From NCBI RefSeq assembly GCF_023343835.1, contig NC_064443.1, positions 1,674,001-1,738,000 of the forward strand: 64,000 nucleotides of DNA, in the 5' to 3' direction. The DNA is from Lagopus muta (Eukaryota; Chordata; Aves; Galliformes; Phasianidae). Numbering within the stretch: the first letter of the stretch is position 1; every line of letters starts with the position of its first letter. The translations under genes and the position numbers were made by a program. The notes beneath the pieces were generated by a model. That model was not told the DNA's origin. It did no database searches and was given only the letters and a program-made list of their open reading frames with translations. This document shows, in pieces, positions 26,471 to 37,128 of this stretch.

Positions 26471-28902
26471 TCAGTGGGGCCGGCGGTTGATGTTCCGGGC
26501 CCCACGTGGAACCCGGGAGCGGCTTCGGCCCCAGGCTGGCCGTCGCCGCCTGGACCGGCTCCTGCGGCGTCTCTGGGGCTGGCTGTTGGTCTCTGCAGCC
26601 CGATGGTCCAGAGGCGAGCGGCTCCGAGTCCTGGCCCGCTGTGTCTGCCCGGAGAGCGGCTCAGGCACCTGGGAGCTGTGATCTGGTCCCGATGGTGCCT
26701 GGTTGGTGGTGTTGGAGCTGCTGCTCTCCTGTCCTGTAGGGCCTTGGGATGGCCCCAGTCCCTGCTGGCTGGTGGTGTTGGGGCCAGCGCTGTCCGCATT
26801 GGTGCTGGAGGCTGTAAGGGGAGGCAGGAAGGTGAGCGGGACAGATGTCCAGCCCCGGGGTGGGACAGGCTCTCATCCCTCCTGGGCCAAAGGGACTTGA
26901 GCAAGGCCTCGCCTGGCCCCAGCCCAGCAGCACGCGGCCGTTTGCCTCTTACCGATGCCCTCTCCAGCACAGGTGTTGCACTCCCATCTGGTTGTGCTCA
27001 GACTCAGGTTGGAGCAGAGTCGATGGGTGCCTTGTGCAGCGCAGGAGCTGCAGAGGAGCAGCTGCCAGGGCCTGGAGAAAACAGCGGGTTGTGGCCGTGA
27101 GGACAAAGTGAGCTGAGCCAGGGAGCGCCCGGCACAGCTCTGGTGCTCAGTTTGTGCTCTCCCAGCCCGTGGTGAGGCTGCGATCCCACACCGAGCCCCA
27201 GAGGGCTGCTGAGGTAACTCACCCGTCTCCCTCTTGTCGTTCCCTGCCGCCTGGGTAACGGCAGTCGCTGGCATCGCAGCGCCGATGCCTAACTCCCAGG
27301 GATGCGTAGGCACGGTTGTTCTCCCACTTTGGTTTTCTGCCAGAGAAAGGAGGGAATGTGATGAGCTGCCAGTGCCTGTAGAGTAAGACTGAGCAAAGCC
27401 ACCCCCGCAGCCAAGGGCCAGGCCTGCTGGGGCAGTCCTTGGGCAGGCACAGCTCTTGTGCCCTCATGTGTCGAGAGCTGGCTGAAGGCCACCCACCTGG
27501 CTGGGATGTGGATGCCCAGGTTGATCATTTCCTGAATGAAGACCTCTCTGTCTCGGCAGAGAGGGCACTGGAAGCAGCGAAGCCCAGCGCTCTTGGCCAT
27601 TCCCTGCAGCAGAAACACAAGCAGTGTGAGCGTGAGCCAGGCCTGGTGCTGCTGAGCGCCTGCCTGCCTGCTGGGCGAGGGGAGAGCTCCTACCTGGATG
27701 CAGGCGCGGTGGAACCAGGCGTGTTGGCAGGCAGGGCACACCATGGTGCTGTACGACCTGCAGACCCCCACGGGCTCCATGCAGATGATGCAGGTCGTGT
27801 CCTGCGTTGGCGCTGTCTCCACTGGCTGCTGGGGGAGGTGCTCCCAGCAGAAGGACCTGGAGGAAGGTGGGAGGGACGGGCAAGGTGAGAAGTGCTGCCA
27901 GGAGGGCAGAGGAACAGGAAGGAGCCCCAGGCCTTGGCTGTGGCTCTGCCAGGCTGCTGGGAGGCATCACGGCGCGCTCCTCGCTTCTTTGGCTGGTGCT
28001 GAAGCAGGGGTTGGAGGCCCACAGGCGATGCCTGGCAGCCCTTACCAGTGTCGGTCAAAGTGCTGGGTGACGCATTGACCCTCGTTGGCGCAGGGGAAAT
28101 GGAAGCTGCGGTCGCAGCCCGTCTCCGCGCAGGTGATGGTGGCCCCGCGCTGGCCACAAACAAAGCAGAGCTGTAAAGAGCAGAGCATTTCCCATCAGCT
28201 GCAGGCTCAGGGCCTACGCAGCGGGCCCCGCACCTCTGTGCAGGGCACGGGATGGGGGCAGGGCTGGCTGGCACTCTGCAGAGCTGCCTGCTGAACAGGG
28301 CTGGTCTGCAAGAGCAGGGATTTCTCTTGGGGCTGGCTGGAAGGGCTGGGATTGCTTTCTTTGGACCAGGCTAAGCTCAGCCATGCCTCCGCTGGCACCA
28401 AGCTGCCTGTTCCGGTGCGGTGCTCACCGTCTGCTCTGCCTGCCTCACGGTGCGTATGAGGTCTTCAACGTGGAACAGACCTTTATTTTGATTGTCTATT
28501 CCATGTTGACAAAGACCGTTGGCAAATCCCTGTAGAGGAGGAAAGAGCATGATGTTATTAATGCCGAAAGAAGGGAAGCACTGGTTGGAGGAAGGTGTCA
28601 GGAGGCACGAGGGAACTCACCACACAAAATGCATGGAAACACATCCCATACATCTCGTATCTCCTGCCGAAGATGGATTTCTGGTTATCCACTCGGCCAC
28701 AGAGCACGCATGCTGGAGAGGAGAGAGAAACAGCAGTGAGCAGCTTGCCGGGCCAGGTGTTCCCAGGGCTGTCCCAGGGGCTGCTGTGTGCCAGCGTGCC
28801 AGCTGAGGGGCAGGGCTGGTGGCCGTGGAGGGGTGCGTGCAGGGATACTTTGCTCTCACCTGGCTCACTCGAGCCGGTGGCATCCTGAGTCCCCTCGGAC
28901 AT
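26471..28902 (-). CDS. PHF7: PHF7-like protein, copy A (9 coding exons, intact)
   Basis: Exons high to low: 28860-28902, 28621-28712, 28428-28529, 28046-28170, 27694-27856, 27497-27603, 27223-27336, 26953-27071, 26471-26811. All have GT/AG sites and give 401 residues without a stop. Domains: extended PHD (about 16-127; CVLCGR, LCFVCGQRGATITC, FHFPC, SFCWEH), a RING/PHD-type cluster (143-191; CIICMEP, CPACQHAWFHRAC, CPLC), the family motif GIHIPAR (205-211), a second PHD-like cluster (about 230-286; ending WECNTC) and an Arg/Ser-rich basic tail (about 340-401). PHF7 proteins read and ubiquitinate histones and act in the male germ line in mammals and flies (family knowledge). It lacks the HECT domain of the related G2E3. 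The start MSEGTQDATGSSEP fits because an upstream splice acceptor (28976) places the ATG in a mostly non-coding exon. Confidence 0.9.
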
Positions 28903-29447
28903 CGTGTGCACAAACGGCGAGCACTCGCAGAGTGTCTGTCCCAGCAAAACCAGGCTTTCTCCTCCGCGTGACAACCTAGGGGAGAAGCGGGACGAGGCTG
29001 AGTTCTCAGCTCCGGCCCCGAGCGCTGGGGAACCCTCCTCCCTGGGCAGCCTCAGGCAGCCCCTTCCTCCCTGCTCACCTCACCAAGTCGCACTGAGCTC
29101 GGCCTGAGCCCCGCAGCCTCGGCTCTGTTCTGCACCCCGCAGGTCACAGTGGCCGTTCCGTGCCACCCTCTGTGATGCCATCACACCTCACCGGGGCTGA
29201 GGGCACCCAGGCAGCAGGGCGGAGGCTCTTGCAGCCAGCGCAGGGTGAGGGGCCCGGTGCCGGACGCAGCGCCGCTGGAACCCGGCGTGTTGGTGCTGCT
29301 GAAGGCACTGGGTGACACGTCCACCCTCCTATCCCCACCTGAGTGCTGCCGGGCCTGTGGCTCCAGCAGTATCCCAACCAAGCGCTCAGCTGTTCCCGTG
29401 ACTTTTTGTTGCTTGCTGCTCATTACCTCTCGCTACAATAAATGACT

Positions 29448-29880
29448 CGATTCACAGAATCACAGCGTCCCTGTGGTTGGCAAAGACCAAAGATCCCCAG
29501 GTCCCACCGTCCACCCCCCACCTGCCCACGTCCCTCAGTGCCACATCCCCACGGTTCTGGGACGCCTCCATGGGCGCTGACTCCCCCAGCTCCCCATGCA
29601 GCTGTGCCAGTGCCCGACCGCTCTTTCAGCAAAGACGTTCTTCCTCAGATCCAGTGGGGATCCCCTGGTGCAACTGCAGGCCTTTCCCCCTCGTCCCAAT
29701 GCTGCTACCTGGGAGAAGAGGCAGACCCCCTCCTTGCTACAGCCTCCTTTTGCAGAGTTATACGGCGTGGTGAGGCCTCCCCCGAGCCTCCTCCAGACTG
29801 CACAACCCCAGTTCATTCTGCCCCTCCTCATGGGACTTTTGTTCCAGACCCTTTCCTGCCCCGTTGCCCTTCCACGGACA
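29448..29880 (-). mobile_element. CR1 fragment directly upstream of copy A
   Basis: Begins on the plus strand with TTCACAGAATCACAGCGTCC, the reversed CR1 tail. The same fragment, at the same distance from the gene, lies upstream of copies B, C and D, so it inserted before the duplications. It runs into a pyrimidine-rich repeat. Confidence 0.85.
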
Positions 29881-30335
29881 CACTTTCCTTCCTGCCTTCC
29901 TCCCATCCTCCCTTCCTTCCTTCAATCCTTCCTCCCTTCCTCCCTCCCTTCCTCCACCCCTCCCCTGCTCTGCCCCCCTCCCCCCTTCTTCCCTTCCCTT
30001 CCCTTCCCTTCCCTTCCCTTCCCTTCCCTTCCCTTCCCTTCCCTTCCCTTCCCTTCCCTTCCCTTCCCTTCCCTTCCCTTCCCTTCCCTTCCCTTCCCTT
30101 CCCTTCCCTTCCCTTCCCTTCCCTTCCCTTCCCTTCCCTTCCCTTCCCTTCCCTTCCCTTCCCTTCCCTTCCCTTCCCTTCCCTTCCCTTCCCTTCCCTT
30201 CCCTTCCCTTCCCTTCCCTTCCCTTCCCTTCCCTTCCCTTCCTTCTCTCTTTCTTTGTTTCCTTCTCTTTCTTTCCTTCTCTCTTTCTCCCTTTCTTTCT
30301 TGCTTTCTTGCTTGCTTGCTTGCTTTCAGAGGGAA
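29880..30335. repeat. (CCCTT)n pentanucleotide array with pyrimidine-rich flanks
   Basis: About 29990-30241 is an essentially perfect run of CCCTT units (about 50). It is flanked by irregular CCTTC, CTTTCT and GCTT repeats. Pure purine/pyrimidine mirror tracts of this kind can form triplex (H-DNA). It also creates a long spurious ORF (PSLPF repeats). Confidence 0.97.
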
Positions 30336-31548
30336 GTGTATGTATTTATTTATTTACTTTAAATCACTGAAATTACTTATCATATATATCATATTTATTG
30401 CAGATCATATGCCAAACATCCTGTGGATCGGGGGGTTGCAAGTCTGGTTCCTTCCTCGGGCTCACCAGTCTGGTGTCTAAAGGGCAAATGGATCTCCGGG
30501 GCCCCAAAAGGTCTTTAGCCACAGAGCGCGTAGCTGCACCCGACAGCCTCGCTCCCGCTTTGTCCCACGTTTCTGTGTCACAGATCACAGCCCCATCTAC
30601 TCCTTCTACATTACGAGACCCGCACCAAAAGTAGCCTTGAACCGAAGTTTCCACCTTAGCGTGGTGCTCCTGCAAAATCGTTTCCATTGATGTGGAACAT
30701 CCTTCTTTGGAGTTGTTTCAGAACGGCGTTTGCTTAATTATGAACTAGGCAAGGGGTGTAGAGCGAACAAAGGCAACGACAGGCACTGCAGCGAGGGATG
30801 TTGAGGGGGGGCTTCGAGTCCGGGCCCCCCCTGGCTGCCTGGGCCGGCTTCCATCGGCTGCTGTGGAATCCCCCAAGGACCCTGATGCTCCCGGTCTGGT
30901 GAAGTCCTGTGCTGCCTGTGGGATGCGGAATAACAAAGAAGAAAGCACCAATAGCTTGTCAGTCTGTGATTTATGTTGGCTGTACCATTCCCGGGGATAC
31001 GGAAGCCTGGGGATGACCTCAGCTGCACATCAATACAGATATTAAACACGATGGGCCCCAATCCCGACCCCTGGGAAAGTGAGAGGCGCTCAACTCCAAT
31101 GGTTTCTGATCAGGAAATGATCTCAGTGAAGCAGCAAAGTTTTTATTCATTACTGCAACAGTGGGTGGGCAACCCCTTAGGGCAGGGAGACATTGGGCGC
31201 ACGGTCAGTTGAACACTTCTCATATTATATATACATATATGTATGGACACTATATTATACCTCTTTCTCCCATCACAGGTTTTTACTGTTTCCTACTGGC
31301 CAAGTACTCCAGGCGTTCAATCCATGCAACAGTTAATAACTCGTCTTCCCATATGAGAGGTACCACGAGCCTCACGTTTTCAGGATCATTTTGTACATCT
31401 CCATGCATACAGGAGGGCAGTATTTCTTGAAGCTGTTATGCCTGTTTCATCCTATGCCAAGCCTTTCTTACCCTGCTCTGTATTTTTCCTTCCCTTACTA
31501 CTTAGAAAGGACATGTTTAAGAATAAACCTGTAACAAAATACCTAAAG

Positions 31549-31930
31549 TTACTGAGCCCCAATTCCTGATTTATGACCCCTATTATGCTGCGCTAGCAAG
31601 CATAAACTTAATTCTGTATTTACATTTATTCAGCAGTTTTTCCCTCGCATATTCCTTTGCAAAAGCTCACATTGCTTGTGTTTGAACATGGTTGGTGCTG
31701 CTCAAGCCCTCTGTGTTAATTTCTTACCCCGGTCCATGGCCTAGCTTCTGCTCTGTTCTGCTGCTCAGCATCCTTCTTGCAGCAACTGCTTTGTAAGAAG
31801 GTTACAAGTTCAGTAAAGGCCTATGCCCTAGTATTAGAAGTTTCTACTGCTGTCACAGTTATCTCTAGATCTGTCTGTGTCCGTGGCAGGGGAACAGCAG
31901 GCCCACAGCCCCCCCCAAAAAAAGAGGGTG
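31549..31930. repeat. Dispersed repeat, also present at 59190-59560
   Basis: From CCTGATTTATGACCCCTATT to a C-then-A homopolymer junction (CCCCCCCCAAAAAAA), this matches 59190-59560 closely, in the same orientation. I do not recognise the family; a fragment of an LTR element is possible. No coding capacity is convincing. Confidence 0.75.
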
Positions 31931-32523
31931 GGGGGCTGTGTCAAAGGTTTACAGGCCCATTCGGACCGGTTCCGTGACTGATGGGGCAGGGGACCCATAG
32001 ACCCACGCCCAGGGAAAGGGGGAAGGGGATACAGGGGGAAGGGTAGGGAGATGGGCCTAAAAGCAAAACAGTGGCAACAAGCTGAGGGAGAACACTGATT
32101 TACTAACTATGATGTTGGAATGCAAGATAGCACAATACAATACATACAATTGGAGTTGAGGCTAATGAATCAAATAAAATGAGAGTGTCCAAAACCAAAG
32201 GCCTTACTCTAAAGCTGAAGGCAAGACAGCTGGGGAGCACGCACTGCTGAGACGAGCTGCAGAAAAAGAGCAGTCTTGTGACTTGCAAGCAGTTTTATCT
32301 TTCCCGCTGAATGGAGAACAGAAACACAAGGCCCTCTAGGGTACGCAGTTCTTCTCTTGTGAGAACCAGGCACCGGCAATGCAGCAGCCCGTGGTACCGG
32401 AGCTCTGACTCCAGCTCCCGGTGCTTCACGTGCTGTTACGGTGTGGAATACTGATAACAAAGATCATACAAGCATGACATTGGCAAAAACACAATCTAAC
32501 TCTCACAGCAACACAACTCGTGA

Positions 32524-33150
32524 CAGGTCGCCAGCCGCATTTAACTCCATTCACCGCCGCTCTGCACCCAGCCCTTCAGCCACTGCTTTACCCATCCCAG
32601 CCACGGGATGCCAGTTTCTCCAGAAGAATCAGCAGGAGACAGTGCCAAAGACTTTGCTGAAGTTAAACTACATCAACAGCCTTTGCCTCATCTACCAGGC
32701 AGATCACCTGATCATAGAAAGAGATCAGGTTGATTGAGCAGGACCTGCCTTTCATGAACCCACACAGGCCTTATTCTGCTTCCATCCCAGACCTCCAAGT
32801 CAGGGGGTGGAGTACCTGAGAATAATTGGTCTGACTTCTAAAGACAGGTGTAAAGAAGACACTGAGAACCTCAACCTTTTCCTTATCCACAGTAGTCATG
32901 TTCCCCACCCCATCTGGTAAAGGATGAAATCCTCCTTAGCCCTCCTCTTGTTGTTAACATATTTGTAAAAAGGTTTTTTGTTCTCTTTTCCTACAGTGGC
33001 CACCTTCAGTTCATGTTGGGCTTTCATCTTTCTAAGTTTCTCCCTGCATGATCCTGACCACTTCTGTGTGCTCCCCCTGAGTTGCCTGTCCCTTCTTCTA
33101 CAGGAAGCAAACTGTTCTTCTCTCCCGGAGCCTCAGCAAAAGTTCCCTGC
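32524..33150 (-). mobile_element. CR1 LINE fragment (ORF2 middle)
   Basis: The plus strand reads as reversed CR1 RT sequence (AGACAGTGCCAAAGACTTTG, ATCATAGAAAGAGATCAGGT, GACCTGCCTTTCATGAACCC). It parallels the CR1 at 61.8-62.9 kb. Decayed, without the 3' tail. Confidence 0.8.
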
Positions 33151-33204
33151 TCTTCTCTGCCGGCTCATTTTAAACCACATGGGAACAGCCTGCTCCTAGG
33201 CCTC

Positions 33205-33522
33205 TGAGACTGGGAATACAGGAAAACCTGTTCAGAGCAGCAGCTGTGGAGCAAGATAAACAGCATGAGAACCAAGGACACCTCTAGAAGAAGAAAGAAC
33301 GGCTCACGGCTCTGATTGGATAAGCGCCTGCATGAACGGTTGAAGAGTGCTTTGTAGAATGCTCTGTCAATGTGGAGGGGTGGATGGCAAAGTTGTAGGG
33401 CAGGATGGGAAAGCAAGAAAAAGAAAACTTGTGAAGGTATGCAAGTGATGTGAGAACTTGTAATAAACACTTTGGATCATTCACATCTGAGTCCGTGCAT
33501 CAGATGCTGCATAAGACTTCCT
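33205..33522 (+). mobile_element. Candidate solo LTR of an endogenous retrovirus (fossil)
   Basis: An A/G-rich stretch with AATAAA near 33462, followed by ATCTGAGTCCGTGCATCAGA, resembles an R-U5 end of an avian LTR. The termini are not certain and no internal retroviral sequence adjoins it. Fossil; family not assigned. Confidence 0.4.
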
Positions 33523-33551
33523 TCTGGAGGAGCGACCAGCCTTCCTAGACC

Positions 33552-34085
33552 CCCTAGCTCGTCTGGGCTGAATCCCAAGGGACCCTCCCTACCAGCATCC
33601 TGAGTAATTCAAAGCCTGCCCTCCTGAAGCCCAGGGTAGCAGTTTTGGAGAACCTGCAGTGTGTCAGGGAAATGACGCACGAAGGGTCTGGAACAAAAGT
33701 CCCACGAAGAGGGGCAGAATGAACTGGGGTTGTGCAGTCTGGAGGAGGCTCAGGGGAGGCCTCACCACGCCGTATAACTCTGCAAAAGCAGGCTGTAGCA
33801 AGGAGGGGGTCTGCCTCTTCTCCCAGGTAGCAGCGCTGGGACGAGGGGGAACGGCTTCCAGTTGCACCAGGGGATCCCCGTTGGATCCTAGGAAGAACGT
33901 CTTTGCTGAAAGAGCGGTCGGGCACTGGCACAGCTGCATGGGGAGCTGGGGGAGTCAGCGCCCATGGAGGCGTCCCAGAACCGTGGGGATGTGGCACTGA
34001 GGGACGTGGGCAGGTGGGGGGTGGATGGTGGGACCTGGGGATCTTTGGTCTTTGCCAACCACAGGGACGCTGTGATTCTGTGAAT
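33552..34085 (+). mobile_element. CR1 fragment directly upstream of copy B
   Basis: Inverted counterpart of 29448-29880. It is clear from about 33655 and ends GTGATTCTGTGAATCGAG only about 0.55 kb before the PHF7-like start codon. Confidence 0.85.
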
Positions 34086-34091
34086 CGAGTC

Positions 34092-34559
34092 ATTTATTGT
34101 AGCGAGAGGTAATGAGCAGCAAGCAACAAAAAGTCACGGGAACAGCTGAGCGCTTGGTTGGGATACTGCTGGAGCCACAGGCCCGGCAGCACTCAGGTGG
34201 GGCCAGGAGGGTGGACGTGTCGCCCAGTGCCTTCAGCAGCACCAACACGCCGGGTTCCAGCGGCGCTGCGTCCGGCACCGGGCCCCTCACCCTGCGCTGG
34301 CTGCAAGAGCCTCCGCCCTGCTGCCTGGGTGCCCTCAGCCCCGGTGAGGTGAGATGGCATCACAGAGGGTGGCACGGAACGGCCACTGTGACCTGCGGGG
34401 TGCAGAACAGAGCCAAGGCTGCGGGGCTCAGGCCGAGCTCAGTGCGACTTGGTGAGGTGAGCAGGGAGGAAGGGGCTGCCTGAGGCTGCCCAGGGAGGAG
34501 GGTTCCCCAGCGCTCGGGGCCTGAGCTGAGAACTCAGCCTCGTCCCGCTTCTCCCCTAG
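34092..34559 (+). promoter_or_regulatory. Conserved upstream segment of the PHF7-like genes
   Basis: This about 470-bp segment between the CR1 and the first coding exon is present before all five copies (others: 28976-29437, 40944-41413, 51493-51956, 58032-58500, oriented with their genes). It should hold the transcription start and a non-coding first exon; ACTTGGTGAG/GTGAGC near 34457 is a possible donor. It also carries an open frame starting MSSKQQKV in sense and another on the opposite strand ending at AATAAATGA; near-identity of copies means their persistence is not proof of coding. Confidence 0.45.
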
Positions 34560-34632
34560 GTTGTCACGCGGAGGAGAAAGCCTGGTTTTGCTGGGACAGA
34601 CACTCTGCGAGTGCTCGCCGTTTGTGCACACG

Positions 34633-37063
34633 ATGTCCGAGGGGACTCAGGATGCCACCGGCTCGAGTGAGCCAGGTGAGAGCAAAGTATCCCTGCACGC
34701 ACCCCTCCACGACCACCAGCCCTGCCCCTCAGCTGGCACGCTGGCTCACAGCAGCCCCTGGGACAGCCCTGGGGACACCTGGCCCTGCAAGCTGCTCACT
34801 GCTGTTTCTCTCTCCTCTCCAGCATGCGTGCTCTGTGGCCGAGTGGATAACCAGAAATCCATCTTCGGCAGGAGATACGAGATGTATGGGATGTGTTTCC
34901 ATGCATTTTGTGTGGTGAGTTCCCTCGTGCCTCCTGACACCTTCCTCCAACCAGCGCTTCCCTTCTTTCGGCATTAATAACATCATGCTCTTTCCTCCTC
35001 TACAGGGATTTGCCAACGGTCTTTGTCAACATGGAATAGACAATCAAAATAAAGGTCTGTTCCACGTTGAAGACCTCATACGCACCGTGAGGCAGGCAGA
35101 GCAGACGGTGAGCACCGCACCGGAACAGGGAGCTTGGTGCCAGCGGAGGCATGGCGTGCTTAGCCTGGTCCAAAGAAAGCAATCCCAGCCCTTCCAGCCA
35201 GCCCCAAGAGAAATCCCTGCTCTTGCAGACCAGCCCTGTTCAGCAGGCAGCTCTGCAGAGTGCCAGCCAGCCCTGCCTCCATCCCGTGCCCTGCACAGAG
35301 GTGCGGGGCCCGCTGCGTAGGCCCTGAGCCTGCAGCTGATGGGAAATGCTCTGCTCTTTACAGCTCTGCTTTGTTTGTGGCCAGCGCGGGGCCACCATCA
35401 CCTGCGCGGAGACGAGCTGCAACCGCAGCTTCCATTTCCCCTGCGCCAACGAGGGTCAATGCGTCACCCAGCACTTTGACCGACACTGGTAAGGGCTGCC
35501 AGGCATCGCCTGCGGGCCTCCAACCCCTGCTTCAGCACCAGCCAAAGAAGCGAGGAGCGCGCCGTGACGCCTCCCAGCAGCCTGGCAGAGCCAGTGCCAT
35601 GGCCTGGGGCTCCTTCCTGTTCCTCTGCCCTCCTGGCAGCACTTCTCACCTTGCCCGTCCCTCCCATCTTCCTCCAGGTCCTTCTGCTGGGAGCACCTCC
35701 CACAGCAGCCAGTGGAGACAGCGCCAACGCAGGACACGACCTGCATCATCTGCATGGAGCCCGTGGGGGTCTGCAGGTCGTACAGCACCATGGTGTGCCC
35801 TGCCTGCCAACACGCCTGGTTCCACCGCGCCTGCATCCAGGTAGGAGCTCTCCCCTCGCCCAGCAGGCAGGCAGGCGCTCAGCAGCACCAGGCCTGGCTC
35901 ACGCTCACACTGCTTGTGTTTCTGCTGCAGGGAATGGCCAAGAGCGCTGGGCTTCGCTGCTTCCAGTGCCCTCTCTGCCGAGACAGAGAGGTCTTCATTC
36001 AGGAAATGATCAACCTGGGCATCCACATCCCAGCCAGGTGGGTGGCCTTCAGCCAGCTCTCGACACATGAGGGCACAAGAGCTGTGCCTGCCCAAGGACT
36101 GCCCCAGCAGGCCTGGCCCTTGGCTGCGGGGGTGGCTTTGCTCAGTCTTACTCTACAGGCACTGGCAGCTCATCACATTCCCTCCTTTCTCTGGCAGAAA
36201 ACCAAAGTGGGAGAACAACCGTGCCTACGCATCCCTGGGAGTTAGGCACCGGCGCTGCGATGCCAGCGACTGCTGTTACCCAGGCGGCAGGGAACGACAA
36301 GAGGGAGACGGGTGAGTTACCTCAGCAGCCCTCTGGGGCTCGGCGTGAGATCGCAGCCTCACCACGGGCTGGGAGAGCACACACTGAGCACCAGAGTTGT
36401 GCCGGGCACTCCCTGGCTCAGCTCACTTTGTCCTCACGGCCACAACCCGCTGTTTTCTCCAGGCCCTGGCAGCTGCTCCTCTGCAGCTCCTGCGCTGCAC
36501 AAGGCACCCATCGACTCTGCTCCAACCTGAGTCTGAGCACAACCAGATGGGAGTGCAACACCTGTGCTGGAGAGGGCATCGGTAAGAGGCAAACGGCCGC
36601 GTGCTGCTGGGCTGGGGCCAGGCGAGGCCTTGCTCAAGTCCCTTTGGCCCAGGAGGGATGAGAGCCTGTCCCACCCCGGGGCTGGACATCTGTCCCGCTC
36701 ACCTTCCTGCCTCCCCTTACAGCCTCCAGCACCAATGCGGACAGCGCTGGCCCCAACACCACCAGCCAGCAGGGACTGGGGCCATCCCAAGGCCCTACAG
36801 GACAGGAGAGCAGCAGCTCCGACACCACCAACCAGGCACCATCCAGACCAGGTCACAGCTCCCAGGTGCCTGAGCTGCTCTCCGGGCAGACACAGCGGGC
36901 CAGGACTCGGAGCCGCTCGCCTCTGGACCATCGGGCTGCAGAGACCAACAGCCAGCCCCAGAGACACCGCAGGAGCCGGTCCAGGCGGCGACGGCCAGCC
37001 TGGGGCCGAAGCCGCTCGCGGGTTCCACGTCGGGCCCGGAACATCAACCGCCGGCCCCACTGA
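34633..37063 (+). CDS. PHF7: PHF7-like protein, copy B (9 coding exons, intact)
   Basis: Exons: 34633-34675, 34823-34914, 35006-35107, 35364-35488, 35678-35840, 35931-36037, 36198-36311, 36463-36581, 36723-37063. They total 1206 nt (401 residues plus stop) with consistent phases and GT/AG sites. The exon with the ATG begins at 34560 after CCCCTAG, so its first 73 nt are 5' UTR. Domain layout as in copy A. Small differences include TSCNRSFHF in exon 4, where A, C and E have TGCDRSFHF, and an RRAR rather than RGAR step in the basic tail. The tail contains RSRSRRRRP, a likely nuclear-localisation and RNA/DNA-contact region (inference). Copy B pairs with A (inverted, about 4.6 kb apart) and with E (inverted, arm to arm). 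Confidence 0.92.
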
Positions 37064-37122
37064 TGTCATAGGAGCGGCCGTGTGCCAGCTCCAATTGCTG
37101 TATAAAGTCATCAAAGTCCATC

Positions 37123-37128
37123 AATAAA
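37123..37128 (+). terminator. Poly(A) signal of PHF7-like copy B
   Basis: AATAAA 60 bp after the TGA stop, within TCCATCAATAAATCTGAC, conserved in every copy. Confidence 0.8.

Larger units (their letters stand above)
30336..33545. other. Spacer between copies A and B, repeats only
   Basis: No gene recognised. It holds a segment at 30939-31016 shared with the 37.7 and 54.8 kb spacers, CR1 scraps near 31015-31080, the dispersed repeat 31549-31930, a CR1 at 32524-33150 and a likely solo LTR at about 33205-33522. Confidence 0.7.

Noticed and set aside
26420-27100. Long ORFs antisense to the last PHF7-like exons (226 codons; repeated at B, C and E)
   Set aside because: They are shadows of the GC-rich, Arg/Ser-coding exon; their recurrence only reflects the gene copies.
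26471-28902. Assignment of the amplified genes to G2E3
   Set aside because: G2E3 continues into a HECT domain; here the frame ends in an Arg/Ser tail after the second PHD cluster, and the STAB1 neighbourhood favours PHF7.
29442-30362. A 306-codon ORF with PSLPFPSLPF repeats
   Set aside because: It is the translation of the CR1 fragment and the (CCCTT)n microsatellite; all frames of that repeat are open.
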